From the NCBI GenBank assembly GCA_027451305.1, contig DAIDJQ010000109.1:1-19148 (forward strand): 19,148 bases of DNA. The letters run 5' to 3'. The notes below the pieces were generated by a model, which was given only the letters and a program-made list of their open reading frames with translations, had not been told where the DNA came from and made no database searches. Of this stretch, positions 1 to 9,228 are shown piece after piece. The position numbers were made by a program, and so were the translations under genes. This stretch comes from Cellulomonas sp. Lineage in GTDB: Bacteria > Actinomycetota > Actinomycetes > Actinomycetales > Cellulomonadaceae. Every line of letters begins with the position of its first letter. Position 1 is the stretch's first letter.

Positions 1-1302
1 GATGATCGAGCGGATCGGCCCGGCAGCGACCAGGGTCGACGCCCCGGCACCGGCCGCACCGGTCAGCGAGCCGAGCGCGCTGCTCGACTTGCCCTTGTTG
101 GCCTCGGTCTGGGCGATCGCGGCGCTGAGGTCCCCGCTCTCCCCGAGCTCCAGGTCACGACGACGCTGCGCCCGCAGGATCACGGCGGCGACGACGAACG
201 AGACGGCCGCTGAGAGCACCACGGACAGGATCACCCCGACGTAGCTGCCCTTCGGGGTCGCGGCGAGCACCGCGATGATCGACCCGGGTGCTGCCGGACC
301 ACGCAGGCCGGAGCCGAACACCACGTTGGTCGCCACGCCGGTCGCACCGCCGAGGATGGCGGCGATGATCAGCGCCGGCTTCATCAGCACGAACGGGAAG
401 TACACCTCGTGGATGCCGCCGAAGAACTGGATGATGATCGCGCCGGGCGCGGAGCTCTTCGCGACACCGACACCGAGCAGCGCGTACGCGAGCAGGATGC
501 CGAAGCCAGGCCCCGGGTTCGCCTCGACCAGGAACAGCAGCGACTGGCCGTGCTGCGTGACCTGCTGCGCACCGAGCGGCACGAGCACGCCGTTGCCGAT
601 CGCGTTGTTGAGGAACAGCACCTTGGCCGGCTCGACGATCAGGCTCATCAGCGGGAGGAGCTGGTGGGAGGCCATCGCGTCGACGACGTGGCCGAGCGCC
701 TTGCTGACGGACGTGATCACGGGCGCGAACAGGAAGAACGCACCGACGGACATCGCCGCGCCGGCGATGCCGGCGGAGAACATGTCGACCAGCATCTCGA
801 AGCCCGGACGGATCTTGCCGGCCCAGATGCTGTCGATCTTCTTGATGACCCACGCGGAGGCCGGGCCCACGATCATGGCGCCGAGGAACATCGGCACCGT
901 GGAGCCGACGATCATGCCGACGGCGACGATGGAGGCGACGACGGCGCCGCGGTCCTTGTAGACCAGCCGGCCACCCGCGTTGGCGATGAGCAGCGGCAGC
1001 AGGTAGGTGATCATCGGCCCGACGAGACCCACGTACTGGTGGAACGTCGTGCCGTCGGGTGCCTTGGCGAGCGCCGTCGCGGCACCCTGCCAGCTCATGG
1101 CGTCGGCGTTGCCGAACCCGCCGAGGATGCCGTTCGGCGTCCAGCCGGCGGCGATGAACAGGGTGGTGATCAGGCCCCAGGCGAGGAACGCCGGGAGGTT
1201 GGGCATGATCATCGAGGTGAGGAAGGCCCCGAACCGCTGGACCTTCACCTGTGCGCTCTTACCCCGGCGCACGGTGGGGACGGCTGCCGCTGCTGCGGAC
1301 AT
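1..1302 (-). CDS. mtlA: PTS mannitol-type transporter subunit IIC(B), 3' end cut by window
   Basis: This is the membrane permease of the phosphotransferase system for mannitol or a similar hexitol; it couples import to phosphorylation. The visible part is 434 residues with no stop before the window edge. Residues 25-380 are strongly hydrophobic and carry IIC hallmarks: LNNAINNGVL at 231-240, NPGPGFG at 262-268 and GIHEVYFPF at 296-304, the last being the substrate-site GIHE motif. A charged, then Ala/Gly/Ser-rich linker follows from about 380. The final residues (GPIRSII) look like the first strand of a IIB domain, whose phosphocysteine loop would lie just outside. The ATG at 1302 is preceded by a GGAGAG ribosome site. 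It lies 155 bp behind the dehydrogenase on the same strand, after three hairpins. Mannitol is the best family match, but substrate cannot be fixed from sequence. Confidence 0.93.
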   Translation of the reverse strand, partial: MSAAAAAVPTVRRGKSAQVKVQRFGAFLTSMIMPNLPAFLAWGLITTLFIAAGWTPNGILGGFGNADAMSWQGAATALAKAPDGTTFHQYVGLVGPMITYLLPLLIANAGGRLVYKDRGAVVASIVAVGMIVGSTVPMFLGAMIVGPASAWVIKKIDSIWAGKIRPGFEMLVDMFSAGIAGAAMSVGAFFLFAPVITSVSKALGHVVDAMASHQLLPLMSLIVEPAKVLFLNNAIGNGVLVPLGAQQVTQHGQSLLFLVEANPGPGFGILLAYALLGVGVAKSSAPGAIIIQFFGGIHEVYFPFVLMKPALIIAAILGGATGVATNVVFGSGLRGPAAPGSIIAVLAATPKGSYVGVILSVVLSAAVSFVVAAVILRAQRRRDLELGESGDLSAAIAQTEANKGKSSSALGSLTGAAGAGASTLVAAGPIRSII

Positions 1303-1390
1303 TCCGACTCACTCTCCGTTCGGTGTGACGGTCGGGCGGGCCTCGCGGCCCGGTCCGGCACTGGTGATCTTCATTGATCGCGTCCTGCTC

Positions 1391-1413
1391 CCCGGGGCAC
1401 CTGCGTCCCCGGG
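1391..1413 (-). terminator. GC hairpin between dehydrogenase and mtlA
   Basis: A 7-bp perfect stem (CCCGGGG / CCCCGGG) surrounds a 9-nt loop. It lies in the gap between the dehydrogenase stop and mtlA, with no U-tract. It could be part of a partial terminator or an mRNA processing or stability structure. Confidence 0.4.
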
Positions 1414-1419
1414 ACTGGT

Positions 1420-1447
1420 GCCGGGCGGCCGTCGCCGACCGCCCGGC
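1420..1447 (-). terminator. Strong GC hairpin downstream of the dehydrogenase gene
   Basis: A 9-bp perfect stem (GCCGGGCGG / CCGCCCGGC) surrounds a 10-nt loop, 10 nt past the dehydrogenase stop codon. There is no U-tract. A third arm pair, GGTCACG at 1448-1454 and CGTGACC at 1470-1476, brackets the stop codon. Together these may attenuate or separate expression of mtlA from the upstream genes. Confidence 0.5.
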
Positions 1448-1457
1448 GGTCACGGCC

Positions 1458-2498
1458 TCACGGCTCGATCGTGACCTTGATGCCCGTGCCGTTCCGGACG
1501 ACGTCGAGTCCGTCCCGGATCTGGTCCAGCGGCAGTCGGTGGGTGATAAGGTCGGCGACGGGCACGGACCCGTCGGCGATGTGCGCGAGCGCCTGCTTGT
1601 TGTGCGCAGGGCTCGAGCCGTTGGCGCCCCAGATCGTCAGCTCGCGGTAGTGGACGAGGTTGGAGTCCAGGGTGATCGTCGGCTTGTCCTTGGGCAGGCC
1701 GCCGAACAGGCTGATCCGGCCGCGCGGGGCCAGCATGCGCAGGCCCTGCTCCTGCGCCGCGCCGGAGGCGGCGGCCGTGATGACGAGGCTCGCGCCCTTG
1801 CCGTCGGTCAGGTCGAGCACGGCCTGCACCGGGTCGGTCTCGGCCGAGCAGATCGCCGCGTCGGGCTTGACGATCTCGGCCGCGAGGTCGAGACGCTCAC
1901 GGCTGAGCTCGACGAGGAACACCTTCGCAGCGCCACGCGCCCGGGCCAGCCGCACGTGCAGGCAGCCGATGGGGCCGGAGCCGACGACGACGACGACGTC
2001 GCCCTCGTGGGTGTCCGCGAGCTCCTGGGCGTTGATCGCGCAGGCGAACGGCTCGCTGACCGAGGCCTCCGCGAACGAGACGCCGTCCGGGATCCGGTTG
2101 AGACCGTCGACCGCCAGCACCTGCGGCGGCACGATCATGTACGGCGCGAACCCGCCGTCGAAGTCGTAGCCCATCGACAGCTGGTTCGGGCAGATGGTCA
2201 TCAGGCCCGCGGTGCAGAACTCGCACGTGCCGCACGGGATGGCGGCGATGACCTGCACCCGGTCGCCGGCAGCCCAGCCGGTGACACCCTCGCCGACCTC
2301 GACGACCTCACCCGCGATCTCGTGGCCCATCACCCGCGGCGGCTGCATGCGCTGGTGCCCGGCCGTCGCGATCTTCACGTCGGTGCCGCACATGGAGCAG
2401 GCCCGCACGCGGATCTTCACCTCGCCTGCGGAGACCTGCGGCTCGGGCGACTCCTCGATGCGCACGTCGCCCGGGGCGTAGAAGCGGAAGACCTTCAT
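1458..2498 (-). CDS. Zinc-dependent medium-chain (sorbitol-type) dehydrogenase
   Basis: This 346-residue NAD(P)-dependent polyol or polyol-phosphate dehydrogenase belongs to the medium-chain (MDR) superfamily. Catalytic zinc ligands are visible: Cys37 (in CGTD), the His59-Glu60 pair and Glu149. The structural zinc cysteines are Cys89, 92, 95 and 103. The nucleotide fold has GSGPIG at 173-178 and an acidic residue, Glu197, at the end of the next strand, which favours NAD(H). The ATG at 2498 has AAGGAG about 5 nt upstream. The gene follows the DeoR-type regulator and precedes mtlA, so it probably oxidises the imported hexitol or its phosphate. It is not the MtlD-type mannitol-1-phosphate dehydrogenase, which is a different family. 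Substrate is unknown; threonine, sorbitol and galactitol-phosphate dehydrogenases share this fold. Confidence 0.9.
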   Translation of the reverse strand: MKVFRFYAPGDVRIEESPEPQVSAGEVKIRVRACSMCGTDVKIATAGHQRMQPPRVMGHEIAGEVVEVGEGVTGWAAGDRVQVIAAIPCGTCEFCTAGLMTICPNQLSMGYDFDGGFAPYMIVPPQVLAVDGLNRIPDGVSFAEASVSEPFACAINAQELADTHEGDVVVVVGSGPIGCLHVRLARARGAAKVFLVELSRERLDLAAEIVKPDAAICSAETDPVQAVLDLTDGKGASLVITAAASGAAQEQGLRMLAPRGRISLFGGLPKDKPTITLDSNLVHYRELTIWGANGSSPAHNKQALAHIADGSVPVADLITHRLPLDQIRDGLDVVRNGTGIKVTIEP

Positions 2499-2559
2499 CG
2501 TTCTCCTTCGGTCGTGGTGCCCACGCTCCGGGCGGGGTGCGGGCGGATGGGCAGCGCGT

Positions 2560-3321
2560 TCATGCGCGCACCACCCGTGGTCCGGCTGCCTCGATCTCGT
2601 CCACGAGCTCGGGTGCCGCGTCGCTGTCCGTGATGAGCACGTCGACGGCGGACAGCGGAGCCACGAGGGCGAAGTCGGACACGCCGAGCTTGGTGTGGTC
2701 GGCCAGCACCACCACGCGCCGCGCGGCGGCGACCAGCGCCCGCTTGACCTGCGCCTCGGCGAGGTCCGGGGTGGTCAGACCACGTTCGACGGTGACCCCG
2801 TTGGTGCCGAGGAACACGACGTCGGCATGGATCTGCGTGAGCGCTGCGAGCGCCCACGAGCCGACCGCGGCGAGCGTACGGCCGCGGACCGTCCCGCCCA
2901 CCAGGTGCAGGGTGATGTTGGGACGGCCGGCGAGCACGGTGACGATCGGCAGGCCGTGGGTCACCACGGTCAGGTCCCGGTCGGTGGGCAGCAGTGCGGC
3001 CAGCCGGATCGTCGTGGTGCCCGCGTCGAGGATGATGGCGCCGCCGTCCGGGAGCTCCTCGAGGGCCGCACGCGCGATCCGCTCCTTCTGGGCGGACATC
3101 ACCTGCTCACGGTCCGCCAGCCCCGGCTCGAACCCCAGCCGCTCCACCGCGACGGCGCCGCCGTGCACGCGGCGCAGCAGGCCGAGACGTTCGATCGCGG
3201 TCAGGTCCCGCCGGACGGTCTCGGGGGTGACGTCGAGATCGAGCGCGAGGGTGGCGACGTCAACCCGACCCTCGGCCCGCGCGCGGGTGAGGATCTGCTG
3301 GTGCCGTTCCGGTGCGTACAT
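2560..3321 (-). CDS. DeoR/GlpR-family sugar-responsive transcriptional regulator
   Basis: This 253-residue regulator probably controls the two downstream transport and catabolic genes. The N-terminus is a DeoR winged helix-turn-helix (about residues 5-57), with the recognition stretch VTPETVRRDL at 31-40 and the family motif VHGGA at 52-56. The C-terminal sugar-phosphate sensor domain shows LDAGTTT at 98-104, GTNGV at 172-176 and ADHTKLG at 207-213. Length is normal for the family. The ATG at 3321 has an ACGGAGA ribosome site. The dehydrogenase starts 61 bp downstream on the same strand, so cotranscription is likely. The effector is probably a phosphorylated sugar or polyol, as is usual in this family, but the exact ligand is not readable. 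A promoter and repeats just upstream suggest autoregulation. Confidence 0.93.
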   Translation of the reverse strand: MYAPERHQQILTRARAEGRVDVATLALDLDVTPETVRRDLTAIERLGLLRRVHGGAVAVERLGFEPGLADREQVMSAQKERIARAALEELPDGGAIILDAGTTTIRLAALLPTDRDLTVVTHGLPIVTVLAGRPNITLHLVGGTVRGRTLAAVGSWALAALTQIHADVVFLGTNGVTVERGLTTPDLAEAQVKRALVAAARRVVVLADHTKLGVSDFALVAPLSAVDVLITDSDAAPELVDEIEAAGPRVVRA

Positions 3322-3365
3322 CGGTCTCCGTCGACTCGAGCGGGCGACTGTGCCTGCGATGTCAG

Positions 3366-3394
3366 AGCATGGTGTGGAGTCGGACAGATGTCAA
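3366..3394 (-). promoter_or_regulatory. Predicted promoter of the deoR-dehydrogenase-mtlA unit
   Basis: On the minus strand a perfect -35 TTGACA (3394-3389) is followed after 17 nt by CATGCT (3371-3366), which keeps the A and T important in -10 boxes. This would give a short leader of about 40 nt before the ATG at 3321. GTCCGA appears on both sides of the -35 (3406-3401 and 3385-3380), exactly 21 nt apart, which suggests a regulator binding twice on one DNA face. Confidence 0.6.
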
Positions 3395-3438
3395 GCACAT
3401 TCGGACCCAATCGGCGGGATACCCACCCGCTTACACGG

Positions 3439-3507
3439 CGAACCGGGCACCCGAACGGGCATCTGCCCTGGTTAGCCCGTCCTCATCCCCACCGAACCGG
3501 GCACCCC
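3439..3507. repeat. 14-bp direct repeat upstream of the deoR promoter
   Basis: CGAACCGGGCACCC occurs at 3439-3452 and again, identically, at 3494-3507, 55 bp apart. The first copy abuts the dyad ACCCGAACGGG. Both copies lie upstream of the predicted deoR promoter, where an activator or upstream operator could bind. Confidence 0.6.
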
Positions 3508-3562
3508 GCAGGACAGCCCGAGGACCGTCGGAGCCCGCGCCGGCAGCGTCTCGCGGGCCGAG

Positions 3563-3586
3563 CGGAGAGGCCCGTGCCCCTCTCCG
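3563..3586 (-). terminator. Second hairpin downstream of guaB3
   Basis: An 8-bp perfect stem (CGGAGAGG / CCTCTCCG) surrounds an 8-nt loop and has no U-tract. It lies about 20 bp beyond the stronger hairpin that follows guaB3, so it may act as a backup terminator. Confidence 0.4.
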
Positions 3587-3604
3587 GCGCTCCATGCGGA
3601 CGCA

Positions 3605-3647
3605 CGACGAAGCCCGGCGCGCGAGGTGCGCACCGGGCTTCTCGTCG
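3605..3647 (-). terminator. Hairpin terminator of guaB3
   Basis: Arms CGACGAAGCCCGG (3605-3617) and CCGGGCTTCTCGTCG (3633-3647) form a 13-bp stem with a 2-nt bulge. The stem begins about 40 nt past the guaB3 stop. There is no clear U-tract, as is common for actinobacterial terminators. Confidence 0.65.
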
Positions 3648-3685
3648 AGGTCGCCGATCCCCGCCGACGGGGGACCGGCGTCAGG

Positions 3686-4807
3686 TCAGCGGGGCTGGTA
3701 CGGGGAGACGACGACCTCCACGCGCTGGAACTCCTTGAGGTCGGAGTAGCCGGTGGTCGCCATCGCCCGGCGCAGGGCGCCGATCATGTTCAGCGTCCCG
3801 TCGGCCGTCCGGCCCGGGCCGAACAGGATCTGCTCGAGCGTGCCGGCCGTCCCCACCTCGACGCGCTCGCCGCGCGGCAGGTCGGCGTGGTGCGCCTCCG
3901 GCCCCCAGTGCCACCCGCGGCCGGGCGCCTGCGTCGCGCGGGCCAGGGCCGCGCCCAGCATCACCGCGTCGGCGCCGCAGGCGATCGCCTTGACCAGGTC
4001 ACCGGAACGACCCACGCCACCGTCCGCGATCACGTGCACGTACCGCCCGCCGGACTCGTCCAGGTAGTCCCGGCGCGCCGCCGCGACGTCCGCCACGGCG
4101 GTGGCCATCGGAGCGTGGATGCCGAGGGAGACCCGCGTGGTGTGCGCCGCTCCCCCGCCGAAGCCGACGAGCACGCCGGCCGCGCCGGTGCGCATCAGGT
4201 GCAGCGCCGCCGTGTAGGTCGACGCGCCGCCCACGATCACCGGGACGTCGAGCTCGTAGATGAACCGCTTGAGGTTGAGCGGCTCCGCACGGCCGGACAC
4301 GTGCTCGGCGGAGACCGTCGTGCCGCGGATGACGAAGAGGTCCACCCCGGCGTCCACCACCGTGCGCCAGTGCTCCTGCGTCCGTTGGGGCGAGAGCGCC
4401 CCGGCCACCGTCACACCGGCGGCCCGCACCTCCTGCAGGCGCGCGGTGATCAGCTCGGGGCGCACCGGCTCCGCGTAGATCTCCTGCATCCGCTCCGTGG
4501 CGCGGGACGGGTCGAGCGTCGCGATCTCGGCCAGCAGCGGCTCGGGCTCCTCGTACCGGGTCCACAGCCCCTCGAGGTCGAGCACGCCGAGTCCACCCAG
4601 CCGGCCCAGCTCCACGGCGGTGGCCGGGCTCATCACGGAGTCCATCGGAGCCGCCAGCACCGGCAGGTCGACGTGGTAGGCGTCGATCTGCCAGCCGACG
4701 TTGACCTCCTCGGGGTCGCGGGTGCGCCGGGACGGCACCACCGCGACGTCGTCGAAGGAGTACGCGCGGCGACCGCGCTTGCCACGTCCGATCTCGACCT
4801 CGCTCAC
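3686..4807 (-). CDS. guaB3: GuaB3 family IMP dehydrogenase-related protein
   Basis: This 373-residue TIM-barrel protein is related to IMP dehydrogenase but lacks the two CBS domains. The N-terminal GRRAYSFDDVAVVPSRRTR, the middle RRDYLDESGGRYVHVIADG and the C-terminal SDLKEFQRVEV match the actinobacterial GuaB3 family as I know it. The active-site loop reads GGGAAHTTR, with His222 where the neighbouring GuaB has its catalytic cysteine (GPGSICTTR). Ordinary IMP dehydrogenase chemistry is therefore not expected. As I recall, the mycobacterial homolog also lacks this cysteine; its biochemical role is not settled to my knowledge. The start is a GTG at 4807 without a ribosome site. TAGCCT lies exactly 6 nt upstream, which suggests a leaderless mRNA. 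It ends before a hairpin. Confidence 0.93.
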   Translation of the reverse strand: MSEVEIGRGKRGRRAYSFDDVAVVPSRRTRDPEEVNVGWQIDAYHVDLPVLAAPMDSVMSPATAVELGRLGGLGVLDLEGLWTRYEEPEPLLAEIATLDPSRATERMQEIYAEPVRPELITARLQEVRAAGVTVAGALSPQRTQEHWRTVVDAGVDLFVIRGTTVSAEHVSGRAEPLNLKRFIYELDVPVIVGGASTYTAALHLMRTGAAGVLVGFGGGAAHTTRVSLGIHAPMATAVADVAAARRDYLDESGGRYVHVIADGGVGRSGDLVKAIACGADAVMLGAALARATQAPGRGWHWGPEAHHADLPRGERVEVGTAGTLEQILFGPGRTADGTLNMIGALRRAMATTGYSDLKEFQRVEVVVSPYQPR

Positions 4808-4813
4808 CGGCCA

Positions 4814-4819
4814 AGGCTA
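4814..4819 (-). promoter_or_regulatory. Predicted -10 box of a leaderless guaB3 transcript
   Basis: On the minus strand TAGCCT (4819-4814) is followed by 6 nt and then the GTG start codon. No Shine-Dalgarno sequence is present. No convincing -35 is seen. Confidence 0.5.
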
Positions 4820-4894
4820 CCGGCGTGCCGCAGGAGGCCGTGTCGGCGCCCGGTGCCATCCTGGCGCGCAAGCAGGGGTACGACGCGGTCGGCA

Positions 4895-4945
4895 CGACGA
4901 GCGCAGGCCGAGGCGGTCGGCCCGACGAGCGCGGCCGACGAGCGC
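4895..4945. repeat. Three copies of a decamer upstream of the exonuclease gene
   Basis: CGACGAGCGC occurs at 4895-4904, 4923-4932 and 4936-4945, in the gap between divergent guaB3 and the exonuclease gene. The region could be read as an N-terminal extension of the exonuclease, but it shows no domain features. Confidence 0.5.
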
Positions 4946-4968
4946 AGAGCGGCGAGGGCAGGGTGGGC

Positions 4969-5688
4969 ATGGGCTGGAGCGAGGGGCCGCTGCTCGGCTT
5001 CGACACCGAGACCACCGGGGTCGACGTGGACACCGACCGCATCGTCACGGCCGCCCTGGTGCGACGGGACGCCACCGGCACCCACGTCAGCACGTGGCTG
5101 ATCGACCCCGGGGTACCGATCCCGGTCGAGGCGGCGGCGATCCACGGCATCACCACCGAGCACGCGCAGGCGCACGGACGCCCGCCCGGGGAGGCGCTCG
5201 AGGCGATCGCGACCGAGCTGGCGGAGGCGTTCCGCGCCGGCGTGCCGGTGGTGGCCTACAACGCGTCGTTCGACCTGCGGCTGCTGGACGCCGAGCTGCG
5301 CCGGCACGGGTTGGCGACGCTCCCCGACCGGCTGCACCGGCAGGCCCGGCCGGTGATCGACCCGCTGGTGCTGGACCGTGCCGAGGACCGCTACCGCCGT
5401 GGCAAGCGCAAGCTGGGCGACCTGTGCGGCTTCTACCGCGTGATCGAGTCCGGGGCGCTGCACAGCGCGGACGTCGACGTGGTCGCCACCCTCGACGTGC
5501 TCGAGCGGATCCTCGGCCGGTTCCCCCACCTCGCCGACCTGGACCTGGACGCGCTGCACGAGTACCAGGTCGCGGCGCACCGCGCCTGGGCCGAGGGGTT
5601 CAACGCCTGGCGGGCGGAGCAGGGCCTCGACGGCCCGGGAGCCGAGCTCGTCTGGCCCACGCGCGAGCCCGCCGGCACCCTCTGGTAG
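4969..5688 (+). CDS. DnaQ-like DEDDh 3'-5' exonuclease
   Basis: This 239-residue exonuclease resembles the proofreading subunit of DNA polymerase III. All three exonuclease motifs are intact: Exo I FDTETTG (Asp12, Glu14), Exo II NASFD (Asp102) and Exo III HSADVD (His165, Asp170). It should hydrolyse DNA or RNA from the 3' end with two metal ions. No polymerase, BRCT or helicase domain is attached. A Trp-rich tail follows the fold. I chose the ATG at 4969 because AGGGCAGGG precedes it and the motif-I strand follows directly. A GTG at 4825 would add 48 low-complexity residues. The gene is divergent from guaB3 and convergent with guaB. Its cellular role (repair, RNA turnover or proofreading) cannot be told from sequence. 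Confidence 0.9.
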   Translation: MGWSEGPLLGFDTETTGVDVDTDRIVTAALVRRDATGTHVSTWLIDPGVPIPVEAAAIHGITTEHAQAHGRPPGEALEAIATELAEAFRAGVPVVAYNASFDLRLLDAELRRHGLATLPDRLHRQARPVIDPLVLDRAEDRYRRGKRKLGDLCGFYRVIESGALHSADVDVVATLDVLERILGRFPHLADLDLDALHEYQVAAHRAWAEGFNAWRAEQGLDGPGAELVWPTREPAGTLW

Positions 5689-5700
5689 GGCACCGGCGGG
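5668..5700 (+). terminator. Hairpin terminator overlapping the exonuclease stop
   Basis: Arms CCCGCCGG and CCGGCGGG form 8 bp. An internal CA/CA mismatch follows, then CCCT/AGGG with a 5-nt loop. The stop codon lies inside the structure. A 6-bp GCCGCC/GGCGGC hairpin at 5740-5754 abuts the guaB stop, so the two convergent genes are each closed by a hairpin. Confidence 0.55.
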
Positions 5701-5755
5701 ACGGGGCACGGGACGGCGGACCGGCGCAGGAGTCTCCGGGCCGCCGCGGGCGGCG

Positions 5756-8048
<2,293 letters not shown>

Positions 8049-8203
8049 GTGAATTCCCTCCCCTGCGTATGCACATCCCTCACCTGGAGGTTTGTCGATA
8101 CATCGGCCCGGTGGGGAGGTCACGTTAGCGGCACTAGATCCGCTCGTTGCGTCGCGGTGTGCGAATTGCCCCCTGAAGGGCGGACGCCGTCGATTTGTCT
8201 ATG

Positions 8204-8215
8204 ACCCGTTCGGGT
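8204..8215. promoter_or_regulatory. Dyad upstream of bldM, candidate operator
   Basis: ACCCGTTCGGGT is a 5+5 bp dyad with a 2-bp centre, located 156 bp upstream of the bldM start. Eleven of its bases recur (as ACCCGAACGGG) at 3449-3459, upstream of the deoR-type gene. Confidence 0.35.
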
Positions 8216-8229
8216 GGATCGGCCGGGGT

Positions 8230-9189
8230 TCACCTGAGAAATCGCCCGCCATGACTGGACGCGCCGTCCGACCCTCCGACCGCGGCGAGGACCTCGTGCA
8301 GCAGGCCGGTGAAGGTCCGGGCGCGGTGCACGGACCGACCCAGCGGCAGGAGCTCCACGGCGGCGTCCGGCAGCATCACGAAGTGCGGCACCTCCGGCCG
8401 CTCGTCTGCGAGCCGCGCGACGAACGACAGGTCGGGCGCGTGCTGCTGCACGACGGTGACGAGCGCACGAGCGCGCGTCATCGCGACGAGCTCCACCGCA
8501 TGCCGCCCCGAGAGCGGTCCGCCGACCACCCGGGCGTCGACGCCGCGCTGCACCAGCGCCGCCGCGAGCGCGTGCGTCAGCAACGGCCGCGCGGCACCCG
8601 CCGGCACCAGCACCAGGACCACCGGCCGGCCGGGTCCGTCCGGAACCTGGGCGACCACGCGCAGGGCCGCGAGCGCGGCCGTGCGCAGCACCGTCTCCGC
8701 GTCGGCGCCCGGGCGGTCGATGACGGTCCGCCGCGCGAGCGCCTCCAGCGCAGGGTCGACGAGCGTCGTCCACCACCGTGCGACCTCGGCCCCCGCCTCG
8801 AGCGCGAGCAGGGACGCGCACCGCGGGCCGTCTCCCGCGAGGGCGGCGTCCACCACCGGCTCGGGCGTGCGCGAGGCCGCCGGCACGGGATCGGCGACAC
8901 GGTCGGGGACGGCGTCCAAGAGGGAGCCCTCGGCCACGGGCGTCGCGAGCGCGATCCGGGCCGCCTCGGCCGGCGCGACGCCGTCGATGGTCAGCCGTCG
9001 CATCACCAGCAGCCGCGCCAGGTCCTGCGCGCCGTACCGCCGGTGCGAGCCGGCGGCGTGCTCGGACGGGCCCAGCCCGTACCGCCGGTCCCACGTGCGC
9101 AGCGTCGCCGGCGCGACGCCCAGCCGCCGGGCCACCGCGGCGACGGTGAGCGCAGGCGCGATCTGCGCCGCCTCCTCGTCGTAGGCCAT
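8230..9189 (-). CDS. MerR-family regulator with B12-binding-like C-terminal domain
   Basis: The 319-residue protein begins with a MerR-type winged helix-turn-helix (about 14-60): LTVAAVARRLGVAPATLRTW, then GSHRRYGAQDLARL. An Ala-rich helical segment (about 112-182, with WWTTLVDPALEAL) is followed by a Rossmann-like part (about 188-310). This is the order seen in CarH/LitR-type cobalamin sensors. The stretch where those proteins carry a GExH-like ligand motif reads GAAR (198-201), so the lower-ligand histidine is absent and cobalamin binding is doubtful. I chose the ATG at 9189; longer frames run into the intergenic control region. It has no ribosome site, but CACAAT lies 6 nt upstream, suggesting a leaderless mRNA. 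A perfect LexA-type box lies 25 bp upstream of the start. Targets are unknown. Confidence 0.82.
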   Translation of the reverse strand: MAYDEEAAQIAPALTVAAVARRLGVAPATLRTWDRRYGLGPSEHAAGSHRRYGAQDLARLLVMRRLTIDGVAPAEAARIALATPVAEGSLLDAVPDRVADPVPAASRTPEPVVDAALAGDGPRCASLLALEAGAEVARWWTTLVDPALEALARRTVIDRPGADAETVLRTAALAALRVVAQVPDGPGRPVVLVLVPAGAARPLLTHALAAALVQRGVDARVVGGPLSGRHAVELVAMTRARALVTVVQQHAPDLSFVARLADERPEVPHFVMLPDAAVELLPLGRSVHRARTFTGLLHEVLAAVGGSDGASSHGGRFLR

Positions 9190-9195
9190 GACGCG

Positions 9196-9201
9196 ATTGT
9201 G
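9196..9201 (-). promoter_or_regulatory. Predicted -10 box of a leaderless MerR-family transcript
   Basis: On the minus strand CACAAT (9201-9196) stands 6 nt before the ATG at 9189. Four of six bases match TATAAT. The gene has no Shine-Dalgarno sequence. Confidence 0.5.
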
Positions 9202-9214
9202 CCAGTCCCCGGCG

Positions 9215-9228
9215 CGAACCGGCGTTCG
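9215..9228. promoter_or_regulatory. LexA (SOS) box candidate
   Basis: CGAAC-CGGC-GTTCG matches all ten fixed positions of the Gram-positive LexA site CGAAC-N4-GTTCG. It sits where the -35 region of the predicted MerR-family promoter would lie, so LexA binding there would block it. It could also influence divergent whiD, whose promoter is about 105 bp away. Confidence 0.55.

Larger units (their letters stand above)
3322..3685. other. Intergenic region between the hexitol unit and guaB3
   Basis: No gene is supported in this 364-bp stretch. It holds the predicted deoR promoter, a 14-bp direct repeat (CGAACCGGGCACCC at 3439-3452 and 3494-3507), a near-palindrome ACCCGAACGGG at 3449-3459, and two hairpins downstream of guaB3. 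Open frames here are short and lack family features or ribosome sites. Confidence 0.7.

Noticed and set aside
409..2633. Long plus-strand open frames over the mtlA/dehydrogenase region
   Set aside because: They are Arg/Gly/Asp/His-rich, have no family motifs, and lie antisense to clearly conserved genes. Such frames are a usual by-product of high G+C.
3201..3749. Small open frames in the deoR-guaB3 gap
   Set aside because: They have no ribosome site, no recognisable family, and the gap is explained by promoter, repeats and terminator.
3626..5101. 491-residue plus-strand open frame over guaB3
   Set aside because: It is antisense to guaB3, of low-complexity composition and without motifs; the exonuclease frame is the real gene at its end.
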